Positions 1-8,125 of a stretch of DNA of 49,644 nucleotides are shown in pieces. A program made the translations under genes and the position numbers. Under the pieces are notes generated by a model, which saw only the letters and a program-made list of their open reading frames with translations, made no database searches and was not told the origin of the DNA. The stretch is from Castellaniella denitrificans (lineage in GTDB: Bacteria; Pseudomonadota; Gammaproteobacteria; Burkholderiales; Burkholderiaceae_B): NCBI RefSeq assembly GCF_027214045.1, contig NZ_JAPWHE010000014.1:1-49644 (forward strand), in the 5' to 3' direction. Each line of letters opens with the position of its first letter. Position 1 is the stretch's first letter.

Positions 1-49
1 GGCGCTGAAGATGAAAACCCCGGCTGAGGCATTTGCATTAGCCGCCTGA
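1..49 (+). CDS. C-terminal end of a possible transposase (partial, runs off the left edge)
   Basis: Reading from base 2 gives 15 codons, ending in KTPAEAFALAA and a TGA at 47-49. Endings of the form KTPAEAF are common in transposases of the IS30/IS481 kind, where a GxKTPAE segment closes the protein. Only 15 residues are visible, so the family is a guess. If right, the prophage lies directly beside an insertion sequence or its remnant. Confidence 0.3.
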   Translation, partial: ALKMKTPAEAFALAA

Positions 50-172
50 TCTGTGCAGGTTCTGATGGGTCAATACAGGCAGGCGATGGTCGATTACATC
101 ATCGTTTTGGAAAGCCTTTATTCATGCGGGTTTCCAGAGGTCGTGAAGTCGATTTCTATTGGACGTCCAAAA
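50..172. other. Non-coding stretch expected to contain the left attachment site
   Basis: This segment separates the upstream gene end from the 3' end of the integrase. In lambda-like prophages the integrase gene lies against the attachment site, so attL is expected here. No tRNA is seen, and the right junction is outside the window, so the core repeat cannot be defined. Confidence 0.3.
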
Positions 173-1150
173 CTACGCCGATTTTTTGCCGGGCTTAGAT
201 GGCCCGCTGACTTGCTTCGGGGCCTTGTCGCGCAGGTAGATTCTGGTCGTGTGCGCGTCGGTATGGCCCAGCAGTTCGGTCGCGTTTTTGCCCTCTCGGT
301 CGGCCTCGGTGCCCGACATTGCCCGCAAGTCGTGTAGCGTCACATCCGGCACGCCGGCGGCGCGCGCCGCCGCCTTGAAGTGCCTCCAGACGTTGGTGTG
401 AAACCGCTTCTTGCCGGCGCGCCCGGCCAACAGGTACTTGACCGATTTCACGCTGTACTTCAACTTCCGGGCACGCTCTGTCACGGCTTGAAGCTCTGGC
501 GTCCAGGCCACGATCAGCTTCTTGCCGGTCTTCTCCTGTTCGAAGAAAATGCCGTCGTCCAGCAAGTGCCCGTATTCGATCTTGAGTACGTCGCCGATGC
601 GCTGGCCGGTCAGGTAGCACAAGTCCATGATGACCTGGATCCAGTCCGGCGCCCGGGCGTAGATCACCTGGTATTCCGCCCAGGTAATCAGCCGATCGCG
701 CTGATTTCCGGGAAGCCGCTTGACCGATAGAGTCGGGTTCGCTTCCACGATTTCTCGATCCATGGCCCACTGGAAAATCAGCTTGAGCGTGGTCAGCAGG
801 TGGTTCCCGGTTGCTGCACGCTCGCGCCACATGTCTTGCATCTGCACGATCGCGCCGTGCGTGACTTGCTCGGGCCGGAACTCGGCGAATGTCTCTTTCA
901 GGATCCCGGCGCAGCGCTGATAGATTCGGGCGGTTGATGCCGACACGTCTCGCGTGATGTGGGGCAGGGCCTTGTCGACCAGGGCAGGGAAGCCTTTCTC
1001 CGGCACGGCCACGATGCTGGCGTACTCCAGCAAGGCGGTGTGCAGATCGTTGCCCAGGCGCATCCACTTGCCCTTGCTGACGTAGTAGAACGCGCCGTGG
1101 CGCTGATACACGCACGCCGGCAGATGCCTATCCTTTTTGCGTGGCCTCAT
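173..1150 (-). CDS. int: Tyrosine-recombinase integrase
   Basis: A 325-residue site-specific recombinase that would integrate and excise the phage chromosome. The catalytic set of the tyrosine recombinases is present: Arg184 in TGQRIGDVLK, a basic loop near Lys210-211, His273 and Arg276 in LHDLR, His296 in LLGH, and nucleophile Tyr305 in TTRIYLRD. The N-terminal 140 residues fit an arm/core-binding helical domain. The C-terminal tail after residue 308 is short and basic. The ATG at 1150 follows GAGGGG and overlaps the upstream DUF4224 gene by 23 bases, so the two are translated from one message. It is the last gene of the leftward operon, next to the phage end, as in lambda. Confidence 0.95.
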   Translation of the reverse strand: MRPRKKDRHLPACVYQRHGAFYYVSKGKWMRLGNDLHTALLEYASIVAVPEKGFPALVDKALPHITRDVSASTARIYQRCAGILKETFAEFRPEQVTHGAIVQMQDMWRERAATGNHLLTTLKLIFQWAMDREIVEANPTLSVKRLPGNQRDRLITWAEYQVIYARAPDWIQVIMDLCYLTGQRIGDVLKIEYGHLLDDGIFFEQEKTGKKLIVAWTPELQAVTERARKLKYSVKSVKYLLAGRAGKKRFHTNVWRHFKAAARAAGVPDVTLHDLRAMSGTEADREGKNATELLGHTDAHTTRIYLRDKAPKQVSGPSKPGKKSA

Positions 1151-1376
1151 GGCCAGATCCCCTCAATGCTGTGGGCCGGCGCAACTGCGGAGCTGGTGTG
1201 CCGCGACTGGCCACTCTCACGCCAAGCTTGGCCTCCACGACCGCGACAGCGACTACAGGGCCGTCCTTTTTGCGTTCCAAGTATGGGATACCCATTTCGC
1301 GGAGCGCCCGCTCCTGGGCCTTGAATTTCGTCTTGCCGGTGATGCGCTCGATGTCTTCCGGGGTGCATATCAGCAT
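1128..1376 (-). CDS. DUF4224 family small protein, excisionase candidate
   Basis: An 82-residue protein beginning MLICTPEDIERITGKTKFKA. The pattern (T-x-E/D-I-E-x-I-T-G ... Q-x-R-A-L-R-x-M-G-I-P) is that of DUF4224, a short family usually found immediately upstream of phage integrases. The ATG at 1376 is preceded by GGGAGG at good spacing, so upstream in-frame codons are not used. It overlaps the integrase by 23 bases. The position and the small HTH-like N-terminus suggest a recombination directionality factor; that role is inference. Confidence 0.7.
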   Translation of the reverse strand: MLICTPEDIERITGKTKFKAQERALREMGIPYLERKKDGPVVAVAVVEAKLGVRVASRGTPAPQLRRPTALRGSGHEATQKG

Positions 1377-1386
1377 ACAGCCTCCC

Positions 1387-1410
1387 AAAATAAACCCCGC
1401 ATCAGCGGGG
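1387..1410 (-). terminator. Intrinsic terminator before the int/DUF4224 pair
   Basis: On the minus strand a 6-bp GC stem (CCCCGC/GCGGGG, bases 1395-1410) with a 4-base loop is followed by TTTATTTT. It would stop much of the leftward transcript before the integrase unless transcription is antiterminated. Confidence 0.75.
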
Positions 1411-1460
1411 TATGTTCCATGCTTTCCGGGTCGTTTCGATGACCTGGGCGATTTCATCGG

Positions 1461-1697
1461 TCACGGCAGAATTTCCCATTTCGTCCCGGCGTAGCGGATC
1501 TTCCCAGCCCGGCGCAGGGCCTGCAGGCGACGGTCGAAGATGCGATCCGTGGGCACCGGATGCCCGAACCCGTTTTTCGCGCCCAGAGACTGGGCCAAAG
1601 CGACCAGCGGGCGCATCGTTGTCAGCTCAGTGAAATTCTTTGGCTTGCTGATGATCGCCGCCAATAGGGCTTTGTCGAATTTGCTGTAGTCTGTCAT
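1461..1697 (-). CDS. Small hypothetical phage protein
   Basis: A 78-residue protein starting MTDYSKFDKALLAAI. The ATG at 1697 follows GGAAGTG and overlaps the stop of the upstream gene as ATGA. The C-terminal half (DRIFDRRLQALRRAGKIRY followed by W-E-I) looks like the recognition helix and wing of a small winged-helix protein, but no family is recognised. It lies just ahead of the terminator at 1387-1410. Confidence 0.65.
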   Translation of the reverse strand: MTDYSKFDKALLAAIISKPKNFTELTTMRPLVALAQSLGAKNGFGHPVPTDRIFDRRLQALRRAGKIRYAGTKWEILP

Positions 1698-1903
1698 TTC
1701 ACTTCCAGAGTCAATGTTTCCGAGTGATGCCGCTGGCCCAGGATCCGAACGCCGACGCCCCAGTTGATCGGCCCGCCATCCAGGCGGCTGAGCTCGCCCG
1801 TGATTGTTGAGAGCCCAAGCTGGCTGACCAGAGAACACAAGGACGCGCACGTGCTGGGCGTCAGATGATCGTGATTGATCTCGATGATGGTCCTGGTGCT
1901 CAT
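1694..1903 (-). CDS. Small hypothetical phage protein
   Basis: 69 residues starting MSTRTIIEINHDHL. A GGGGA motif lies 7 bases ahead of the ATG at 1903. A second ATG at 1909 overlaps the upstream stop and is the alternative start. The IEINHDHL...DGGPINWGVGVRILG pattern is seen in short accessory proteins of betaproteobacterial phages. Function unknown. Confidence 0.6.
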   Translation of the reverse strand: MSTRTIIEINHDHLTPSTCASLCSLVSQLGLSTITGELSRLDGGPINWGVGVRILGQRHHSETLTLEVK

Positions 1904-1905
1904 GA

Positions 1906-2013
1906 TCATTCCCCGCTCAAAGTCTTCTCGACCCGCGCCAGCCCTCGCTGTCGCAAATCTGTCATAGGGTTTTCCAGATGGTTTTCCACCGCGGCTGTGG
2001 GTAAGTCAGCCAT
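1906..2013 (-). CDS. Very small hypothetical protein
   Basis: A 35-codon frame, MADLPTAAVENHL to KTLSGE. Its ATG at 2013 overlaps the end of the upstream gene, and its stop overlaps the next start region, which is the packing style of this operon. The Shine-Dalgarno (GTGGG) is weak. It may be real only as a coupling peptide. Confidence 0.35.
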   Translation of the reverse strand: MADLPTAAVENHLENPMTDLRQRGLARVEKTLSGE

Positions 2014-2701
2014 GGTCAACCCACTTCGCTGCGCGGGCGGCGTCGATGGCTTCATCCAAAAGTTTTCGAATAGGGGTGTCTCGGAACCTGGCATTCTTAA
2101 AGTGCTCGTCCCAATCGTCCCACCCTGTTCCGTTCTTCTCTATGGCGACCACCCAGTGGGCCAGCATTCCTATGGCTACATCACGCTGGTATGTCGCATC
2201 CTCTCGATCCTGGGCGGTGGGCAACTCTCCGGAATTTCCGGATGGTTGAGGCTCATCCTGAGCATTCACGCGCTTGTACAGCGTGACGACATCGGGATCT
2301 TCGCCGTATTTCGCAGCGGCCATACGCCATTCATCGCCGTCCCAGATGAAGCTGCCAGCTTCTTCGTAGCCCGTGGGCTGCGCCTGGGCGGCAACGGGAG
2401 CGCTCGTGTGGCGAGACAGCAGGCTGCGCACCAAAGGGTGCAAGTCAGCGTCCTCAACCGCCCATACCGACCCATTCCAACGGGCGCCAAGAGCTATGAC
2501 GATCTTCTCGATCTCCGCATCGGCAACTTGTGGCGTCCCCTGCGCTACAGGGGCGCGACGGTCGGCTTCGACTGCGGCGCGGGCGTAGTTCAGGATGTCT
2601 CGCGCAATCTCGGCGTCATTATGGGCCTCAAGCCATGCAGCCACATCCTGCATGTGTTCCGGCAGCGGCGGCAGCTTGATATCGTCAGTCTTGGTTGTCA
2701 T
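2006..2701 (-). CDS. Ea22-like accessory phage protein
   Basis: 231 residues, acidic, starting MTTKTDDIKLPPLPEH. The ATG at 2701 is preceded by GGGAG, two bases after the upstream stop. The composition (short Ala/Glu-rich helices and linkers, a WDGDEWRMAAAKYG block and an Asp/Trp-rich C-terminus) resembles the mosaic Ea22/ead-type proteins of the lambda b/ninR-like accessory regions. No catalytic motif is visible; function unknown. Confidence 0.65.
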   Translation of the reverse strand: MTTKTDDIKLPPLPEHMQDVAAWLEAHNDAEIARDILNYARAAVEADRRAPVAQGTPQVADAEIEKIVIALGARWNGSVWAVEDADLHPLVRSLLSRHTSAPVAAQAQPTGYEEAGSFIWDGDEWRMAAAKYGEDPDVVTLYKRVNAQDEPQPSGNSGELPTAQDREDATYQRDVAIGMLAHWVVAIEKNGTGWDDWDEHFKNARFRDTPIRKLLDEAIDAARAAKWVDHG

Positions 2702-2703
2702 GG

Positions 2704-3576
2704 TCAGTCTCCCGCCCGCTGCTCGGCAAGCTGGCAATCATTCAAAAGCTGTTTGTCTTCGACCAGCCCGAACAGCGCTCCATAACTCCATTCGGTGTCG
2801 CGGAAGCACCGCCCATCTTCGAAGTCCTCAAGATGGCATGAAAGGTCGTCGTATATTTCTTGGTCGCGGGCATCCTGTATTGCGAACCGCCCGAGGGCGT
2901 CTTCAACCTCACCCGGCCCCCCGCTCCAATCACAGCGCACACGCTGGCCAGCAATCGCAAGATCAAGGTATTTATCCTTGGCGCGCAATTCATCGACGAC
3001 ATCGCGCCACGTGGACATCACGTCCAGGCCGTAGCGGACAAGGATGGCGGCAAGCTCCATGTCCGCCCGGCGCTTCGATTCTTCGGCATTGCGCTGGCGT
3101 TCGGCCTCGGTGCGCTTCTGCTCGGCTTCGAGTTTGGCGCGTTCCGCGTATTGCGTGTATGACGCTTTCAGGCGCTCATAGGTGGATGTGGCGTAGGCGA
3201 ATCCGTCATCAGTGCGGACTTCGCGCATCAGGTCGCTGATATATCCAGCGCTGTGGCGTATCTGCTTCGGGAATCGAGCCCGGCTTTTGCGGTCCACCTC
3301 GCTCCATCCGTCCGGCATGCCCACTTCTTTCATCAGGGCCGTGATCTTTTGCTCAACCGCCTTGTTGATTTCCATGAGCGGTATATTTCGCTCGTGCGCC
3401 TCGATATCCTTTTTCCTCGCTTCTTCCAGCTTTTCCAGCGCGTATGCAGCCACCCGCTCAGGCGTCGGCGTAGACCACCTGCTGCCCATATAACTGGCAT
3501 AGCCAGATGCGCTGGACTGGCAGCCGCCGATGTACCCCACCTTTTCCAGCTTCTGGATTTTCAGTTCTTCAGTCAT
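2704..3576 (-). CDS. Hypothetical phage protein with a coiled-coil middle
   Basis: 290 residues. Residues about 45-85 and 140-185 are rich in Glu/Lys/Arg/Ala and predict long helices (AERAKLEAEQKRTEAERQRN). The C-terminal 90 residues are acidic and compact. The ATG at 3576 follows GGGAGG and overlaps the upstream gene by 8 bases. No family assigned; one of a run of accessory genes in the leftward operon. Confidence 0.65.
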   Translation of the reverse strand: MTEELKIQKLEKVGYIGGCQSSASGYASYMGSRWSTPTPERVAAYALEKLEEARKKDIEAHERNIPLMEINKAVEQKITALMKEVGMPDGWSEVDRKSRARFPKQIRHSAGYISDLMREVRTDDGFAYATSTYERLKASYTQYAERAKLEAEQKRTEAERQRNAEESKRRADMELAAILVRYGLDVMSTWRDVVDELRAKDKYLDLAIAGQRVRCDWSGGPGEVEDALGRFAIQDARDQEIYDDLSCHLEDFEDGRCFRDTEWSYGALFGLVEDKQLLNDCQLAEQRAGD

Positions 3577-3985
3577 CGCTGCCTCCCTGTTCCTGTGCGA
3601 GTGCGGCGCGGGCGATTTTTCGCATGGCCGCAGTGCTCATTTCCTGATCACGTGCATGTGGGTAGACGGCGATGGTTTCCAGCGCATCCCGCATCCGGTC
3701 GTAATCGGCCAGCAGGACGCGGATGGTTTCGGGGTGGCAGGCTGCGATCAAACGGGCATTAGCCTCCCCGTCAGGGCCATGACCAACAAGTGCCGTGCGC
3801 CGTCCATCGCCTACATAAACGACGAAGAAATACCCGCTACTCGGCTTCGTGTGGGCGTCGATATTCTGCTTGCAGATAGCCAACGCGGCCTCATTGTTGG
3901 GGCATGGGTCTGCGCCGTAATCCCACGGCCCCGGCGTAGGCCCAGCGGCCAGCGCATCGCGCAATTGCTTGTAGTTTTCGGTCAT
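3569..3985 (-). CDS. Ea22-like small accessory protein
   Basis: 138 residues beginning MTENYKQLRDALAAGPTPGP. The segment TPGPWDYGAD, followed later by ANARLIAACHPETIRVLLAD, is the recurring signature of ead/Ea22-type phage proteins. The ATG at 3985 follows GGAGAAGGA and overlaps the preceding stop as ATGA. Role unknown; such proteins are dispensable in lambda-like phages. Confidence 0.75.
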   Translation of the reverse strand: MTENYKQLRDALAAGPTPGPWDYGADPCPNNEAALAICKQNIDAHTKPSSGYFFVVYVGDGRRTALVGHGPDGEANARLIAACHPETIRVLLADYDRMRDALETIAVYPHARDQEMSTAAMRKIARAALAQEQGGSDD

Positions 3986-4353
3986 ATTCCTTCTCCCGAT
4001 AGGGCGTTCCTGCATGCCAGCGCGTCAACAAGCCAGTCTGGACGCCATTTATGCGTGTTTTCGTGGTCGAACTCGGATTCGTACATTGCAACCATGCGCT
4101 CAAGTGCGGCGTGCAAAGTGCGGGCATCGTTGCGGTATACATCACGTGACGCTTCGACGTTCTGGATGTCGGCGCGAGTGTCGGCCTGGGAGTAGGCGTA
4201 GCCATGCCGGAAGGCCAGGAACATCTCATTCACGAGACCGTCCTGATAGATCACGCCCTTCGGCCACAGCGATTTGTCTTCCCGGTCGAAGCGCCCGGAA
4301 TGGAAGCGCTCGAAGGCCGCCATCAGGTCGTAGTGCTCCTGAGTCATCAGCAT
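3982..4353 (-). CDS. Hypothetical phage protein
   Basis: 123 residues beginning MLMTQEHYDLMAAFERFH. AGGAG lies 7 bases before the ATG at 4353; a second ATG at 4347 is possible. Acidic, helical, with a Trp-containing C-terminal segment (WRPDWLVDALAC). It overlaps both neighbours. No family recognised. Confidence 0.65.
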   Translation of the reverse strand: MLMTQEHYDLMAAFERFHSGRFDREDKSLWPKGVIYQDGLVNEMFLAFRHGYAYSQADTRADIQNVEASRDVYRNDARTLHAALERMVAMYESEFDHENTHKWRPDWLVDALACRNALSGEGI

Positions 4354-4715
4354 TTGGATTCTCCTGATAGGGCGGACGGTGCAGCAGGGAGCGACATCCA
4401 GTGGGTGGGTTTGGCGTTCGGCACCCTGCCCATGTAATCGCGATTTAGCATCAGGCTGAACCACGGATTCTTCGGCCTATATCCGGACGGGTAGACAGGG
4501 TCGTACTTTGCAATCCATGCGCCGTCGCTGCTCCCAAGCAAAATAGCTGTCCCATCCTTCGGCGCCGTCTCGATGGGCTGCCAAGCCTGGATCGCATTGA
4601 GCCGCGCTATTTCCGCTGACTGGGCCTCGATGTGGTCGAGTAGGATGGGAACTGCGCCCACGTCGTCTTCGAGAATTGCCAGCAGGTCGCGCAGCTTCTG
4701 TGTGTTGATGGTCAT
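4347..4715 (-). CDS. DUF551 family protein
   Basis: 122 residues. The diagnostic block WQPIETAPKDGTAILLG at about residues 45-61 and the closing PTHWMSLPAAP match DUF551, a family common in phage accessory regions. Its biochemical role is not known. The ATG at 4715 overlaps the previous stop as ATGA. Confidence 0.8.
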   Translation of the reverse strand: MTINTQKLRDLLAILEDDVGAVPILLDHIEAQSAEIARLNAIQAWQPIETAPKDGTAILLGSSDGAWIAKYDPVYPSGYRPKNPWFSLMLNRDYMGRVPNAKPTHWMSLPAAPSALSGESKC

Positions 4716-4984
4716 TTCAAAGCCTCGTCAGCTTGAGCCAGCACGGCATTCAGATCGGCCACGCCGGCCAGCCCAAGTTCGTCGCTGTCCGGGATCACGC
4801 CGCCGATACCGTGTGTCTGGATCAGCGCGTCACGCTCGGCGGCGATCTGAGCGCGGGCGAGACGCAAGGCGGTGCGCAGGCTGGTGATCGTGCTGGCGGC
4901 TTCACGCAGCAGATCCGCCGTGGCGTGGCTCCCGTCAGCGCGGTGGGCTTGCTCGGCAAGCAAGAGGGTGCGGGCGTCGATCAT
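4712..4984 (-). CDS. Small hypothetical phage protein
   Basis: 90 residues starting MIDARTLLLAEQAHRADGSH; mostly helical (AASTITSLRTALRLARAQIAAER). GGAG stands 8 bases before the ATG at 4984. It overlaps neighbours on both sides by 4 bases. It resembles other Ea22-like helper fragments, but no family can be named. Confidence 0.65.
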   Translation of the reverse strand: MIDARTLLLAEQAHRADGSHATADLLREAASTITSLRTALRLARAQIAAERDALIQTHGIGGVIPDSDELGLAGVADLNAVLAQADEALK

Positions 4985-5346
4985 GCGAAAAGCTCCAGTT
5001 GCCGCGCTTGGTTCGATGCCAGCCACGCGGACAGAAAGGTTCGGTACATGTGAGGCGGGATGCATGAGGCCATCCAGCCTCCTGACACGCCGTCCGATTC
5101 CTCGGTGATCTCGAATAGCCAGCCGCTTCGGTTCACCCGAGCTGACAACTCGCGTCCCCAGTGGTTCATGCGGGGCGTGTAGCCGTCAGGCATGGGGCAG
5201 GACAGACGGAATGTGCCGTCGTAGATCGGATGCAGGACGCCGGGATCCCCAGCGATGCGGCCAGAGGCCTGGTCCAGCAGATGGGCCACCTTGGCGCTGA
5301 AATCGACGTCAATGCGCAGCGGCAGGGCGATTGGACAGCCCATCAT
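4981..5346 (-). CDS. Hypothetical phage protein
   Basis: 121 residues (120 if the second ATG at 5343 is used). It contains a PMPDGYTPRMNHWGRELSAR segment and a FEITEESDGVSGGW segment that read as a compact beta-rich fold. It overlaps the upstream stop. No family recognised. Confidence 0.6.
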   Translation of the reverse strand: MMGCPIALPLRIDVDFSAKVAHLLDQASGRIAGDPGVLHPIYDGTFRLSCPMPDGYTPRMNHWGRELSARVNRSGWLFEITEESDGVSGGWMASCIPPHMYRTFLSAWLASNQARQLELFA

Positions 5347-5564
5347 TTCTTCGCCTCGGCGTACGCCATGAAGCCATCAAATGGGGCAATGTGCGCGCCG
5401 AATTCCTTGTTGTAGGCCTCGACGCCGTCCTCGATCATGGCCTGCCATGCGCCATCAGGCAGGTCATCATGGTCATAGGCTTCGAGGAAGCCGATCAGGC
5501 CAGCAGGCGGAACATACCGGCTCTGGCGCTTGGCCCGGGCCGCTTTGCGGTGTGGGTTGCTCAT
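5343..5564 (-). CDS. Small hypothetical phage protein
   Basis: 73 residues with a basic N-terminus (MSNPHRKAARAKRQSRYVPP) and an acidic remainder. GGAGATG precedes the ATG at 5564. It overlaps both neighbours by 4 bases. Function unknown. Confidence 0.65.
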   Translation of the reverse strand: MSNPHRKAARAKRQSRYVPPAGLIGFLEAYDHDDLPDGAWQAMIEDGVEAYNKEFGAHIAPFDGFMAYAEAKK

Positions 5565-5779
5565 TGGACATCTCCATCAGCATGAGACGGGAAGCATTCA
5601 CCTGCCTCGCGCATCTTGTGCGCCGCGTGTTGTCCGGTGCGCTTTTCCTGCCGGATCGCTTTGCAGGACTTCGAACAGAACCGCGCCCAGCCGCGCTTTC
5701 GGTCTGCGGTGCGGGCCGTGAACGGGTCGCCGCAATTTGCGCATTTGTAGGTTGCGGTCGCGCCGCGCTGTGTGCTCAT
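5561..5779 (-). CDS. Small zinc-finger-like phage protein
   Basis: 72 residues. A four-cysteine knuckle, CANCGDPF ... FCSKSCKAIRQ (about residues 13-41), is of the kind that binds one zinc ion. GGGAG precedes the ATG at 5779. Such knuckles occur in short phage proteins of unknown role. Nucleic-acid binding is plausible but not shown. Confidence 0.7.
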   Translation of the reverse strand: MSTQRGATATYKCANCGDPFTARTADRKRGWARFCSKSCKAIRQEKRTGQHAAHKMREAGECFPSHADGDVQ

Positions 5780-6048
5780 GTCCGCTCCCTGGCTGCATCC
5801 TCGGGGCTGGCGAACAGGTCACTTTCCCTGGCTTGACCGGCGTTGAGCAGGTCATAGACCAAGTCCGTCTGGCGGTGTTGGCTGTTGCCGCCGCCGCGCT
5901 TGAAGGAGACGGTGAATCTGATCTCTTCAATCAGGACGCGTCGGATGGATTCGATGCCGTGGGTGTCGGAGTGGCGCAGGTACACGATCTGACCGGCCTT
6001 GAATTTCGGCTTGACCAGATCGGCGATTTCTACGGTTTGCTGGGTCAT
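5776..6048 (-). CDS. Small hypothetical phage protein
   Basis: 90 residues starting MTQQTVEIADLVKPKF. GGAG sits 7 bases ahead of the ATG at 6048; an in-frame TTG at 6060 is less likely because that SD would then be inside the gene. KFKAGQIVYLRHSDTHG looks like a small SH3-type barrel strand pattern. Function unknown. Confidence 0.65.
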   Translation of the reverse strand: MTQQTVEIADLVKPKFKAGQIVYLRHSDTHGIESIRRVLIEEIRFTVSFKRGGGNSQHRQTDLVYDLLNAGQARESDLFASPEDAARERT

Positions 6049-6209
6049 CTCAATCTCCAATAGGGTGGGCAGCCAGCAGCGCAGGAATGGGGGGCCGCTG
6101 CTGGCTTTTGAGTGCCCGTTGATCTGGTATAGGCGCGACTATCCGAGGCCGAGGGCCTGGGTGCGCGGGGTTGGGGGGTATGATTTCGCCAAACAAAGGA
6201 GGCGGAATC

Positions 6210-6842
6210 ATGGACAATGGAAAGCGCTACGCCGAATGGGCGCTTGTGTTCGCTGCCGGATGCGTTGCCGGGTGGCTATGGACGATCAGGCCTGGGGTGT
6301 TGGCAGAGATCGAATGGCTTCAGGTGATGACTGCGTTTGGGACAGTTGGCGCTGTAATCGTCGCTCTTTTTGTCGCTCTATCTAATCAATCCGCCCAAAA
6401 CGAAGCGGCCCGAAAGCGCGCAGTGTTTGCTGCCGCCAAGATGAGCCCAAGGTTGGCTAGCCTTAGAGCGAAGTTAGAAGTATTGATGAGGCGCCTAAAT
6501 GGCGCATGGGTCGGCGTTTTCCCAAGGGAGATTGAGGATCTCCAATTAAGCATTGCCGAAACAGATGTCGGATACGATTTGTCTGACATTGAGCCGCTTT
6601 CTGCTCTGCGCGGTGATGCTGCCTTAGCTGCGCTTAGGGCGCTTATGTCTCTTGATCGACTGAAGCACAAGGCAAGCCGCTGGCGTGAATTTTGCGAACA
6701 CCCGGAAAACGAACAGGAACGGCTCGAAATTTATCAAGCATGGATTCACCAACTTCAAGACATCATGTCTTCCTTGGATGTGGCAGAAGAAGAGTGCTCA
6801 AACGCCCTTCCATATCAATTGTCTGCAAGAGTGATGTATTGA
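6210..6842 (+). CDS. Two-helix membrane protein, reversed relative to the operon
   Basis: 210 residues. The start at 6210 is fixed by AAAGGAGGCGGAATC directly before the ATG. Two hydrophobic helices are visible at about residues 8-24 (ALVFAAGCVAGWLW) and 38-55 (FGTVGAVIVALFVALS). A soluble helical domain of about 150 residues follows, with VFAAAKMSPRLASLRAKLEV. It is the only large plus-strand gene within the leftward operon and is less GC-rich than its neighbours, so it looks like an independently expressed insertion (moron). No family recognised. Confidence 0.75.
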   Translation: MDNGKRYAEWALVFAAGCVAGWLWTIRPGVLAEIEWLQVMTAFGTVGAVIVALFVALSNQSAQNEAARKRAVFAAAKMSPRLASLRAKLEVLMRRLNGAWVGVFPREIEDLQLSIAETDVGYDLSDIEPLSALRGDAALAALRALMSLDRLKHKASRWREFCEHPENEQERLEIYQAWIHQLQDIMSSLDVAEEECSNALPYQLSARVMY

Positions 6843-6866
6843 AAGTGTCCTGGCGCATAGAAGCCT

Positions 6867-7364
6867 TTAGATGACAGCCCAGGCCCGCCCAGCACCCAGG
6901 CAGGCGAACGGGATGTCGTCGTCCATGTCCGCCAAGCTGCCGGAAGCGGGCGCGGCTGGGGCGGCAGGCCGGGCCTGGCGCTGCGGGGCCGTCCTTTGCG
7001 GTGCTTCCCGTTGCCCGCCATCATCGTCCCGCCCGCCCAGCATCTGCATCTGGTCGGCGACGATCTCGGTGCTGTAGCGGTCGGCGCCGGTTTCCTTGTC
7101 CTGCCACTTGCGGGTCTTCAGACGGCCCTCGACATAGACCGAACGGCCCTTTTTAAGGTATTCGCCGGCGATTTCGGCCAGGCGGTTGTAGAACACCACG
7201 CGGTGCCATTCGGTTTCTTCCCGGCGTTCACCGCTGGCTTTGTCCTTCCACTGGCTGGTGGTGGCGATGGACACATTGCAGATGGCGGCGCCATCGGGGC
7301 TGTAGCGTACTTCCGGGTCGCGCCCCAGATTGCCGACGAGAATGACTTTATTGACGCTTGCCAT
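6867..7364 (-). CDS. ssb: Single-stranded DNA-binding protein
   Basis: 165 residues. The OB-fold domain (residues 1-110) has the standard start [18 protein letters not shown] and the block [14 protein letters not shown] Pro/Ala/Gln-rich linker is followed by the acidic tip MDDDIPF at 147-153. Unusually, 12 further residues ([12 protein letters not shown]) follow the tip, which in bacterial SSB is the very C-terminus that binds partner proteins. It is the last gene of the recombination set (coiled-coil gene, ERF, exonuclease, SSB). Its ATG overlaps the exonuclease stop by one base. Confidence 0.95.
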   Translation of the reverse strand: MASVNKVILVGNLGRDPEVRYSPDGAAICNVSIATTSQWKDKASGERREETEWHRVVFYNRLAEIAGEYLKKGRSVYVEGRLKTRKWQDKETGADRYSTEIVADQMQMLGGRDDDGGQREAPQRTAPQRQARPAAPAAPASGSLADMDDDIPFACLGAGRAWAVI

Positions 7365-8125
7365 TACTGTTTCCTTAGTCTGATTTCGTATTCATCGACC
7401 AGCCCCTTGAACTCGATCAGATCAAGCTCCATGGCCTCGATGTAGTTGTCGTTGCGCTCGTAGGTGTACATCCAGAGCTGTTTTCCAACTGGAGCCAGGG
7501 CGGGGCAGTACAGGCCGAAATGCCAAAGGTCACGCCCAGTGATCCACGCGCCGCCCTGCACTTGATCCGTGACGCTGGCGGCGTCATTGTCAAACCAGAA
7601 GGCGCGCAGCTTCTCCGGGGCAATGAAGCACTTGAATTCGGCCCCAGCCCTTTTGCCTTCAAATCCATCCGCGCTGGCGCCGAAGGCCCCGTCGTCGGTG
7701 GTGACAAACCCCGCAGGCTCGATGATCAGCCCGCTTTGGGCTTCGAATTCCCGACGGGCCTCTGGCTCCATCTCGTGACCACGGCGCATCGTCCAGGTCT
7801 GAAAACCCTCGTCCAGCGGTTCGCCAGCGATGCGCTCGACGGCCAGCCGGAAGGCGTAGTTTTTGGCGGCGTCTGACCATTCGCCCACGCGCTCCCCAGC
7901 AATCGCCCGGCCGACCACATCAGCCTTTGGCGCAGCCTTGTAGCCCGCAATCTCGCGGGCGTGGGCCTCAGTCCTGCCAGCTAGGATCGCGCCGACATAC
8001 AGGGTTTGCTTGGCGTCCAGACCGTTGACCTTGGCGCGGACGGTGGAGAACATGCTGGCAGTGATTACGCCGGCGCGGCAGGCCAGCCATTCGGCCGATC
8101 CCTGAGGGGCGTTGTAGACGATCAT
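7364..8125 (-). CDS. YqaJ/lambda-exonuclease family recombinase
   Basis: 253 residues, a 5'-3' dsDNA exonuclease of the PD-(D/E)xK fold used in phage recombination. Features seen: [16 protein letters not shown] near the N-terminus (the YqaJ Arg/Ser helix), [15 protein letters not shown] at about 117-131, GASADGF (Asp), and AGAEFKC (E-x-K, catalytic). It overlaps the ERF gene by 4 bases. Family knowledge: it resects ends so that the ERF annealing protein encoded beside it can load. Confidence 0.9.
   Translation of the reverse strand: MIVYNAPQGSAEWLACRAGVITASMFSTVRAKVNGLDAKQTLYVGAILAGRTEAHAREIAGYKAAPKADVVGRAIAGERVGEWSDAAKNYAFRLAVERIAGEPLDEGFQTWTMRRGHEMEPEARREFEAQSGLIIEPAGFVTTDDGAFGASADGFEGKRAGAEFKCFIAPEKLRAFWFDNDAASVTDQVQGGAWITGRDLWHFGLYCPALAPVGKQLWMYTYERNDNYIEAMELDLIEFKGLVDEYEIRLRKQ

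Noticed and set aside
1865-2785. Plus-strand 306-codon frame
   Set aside because: Antisense to two tightly packed leftward genes with good SD sites and Ea22-like composition.
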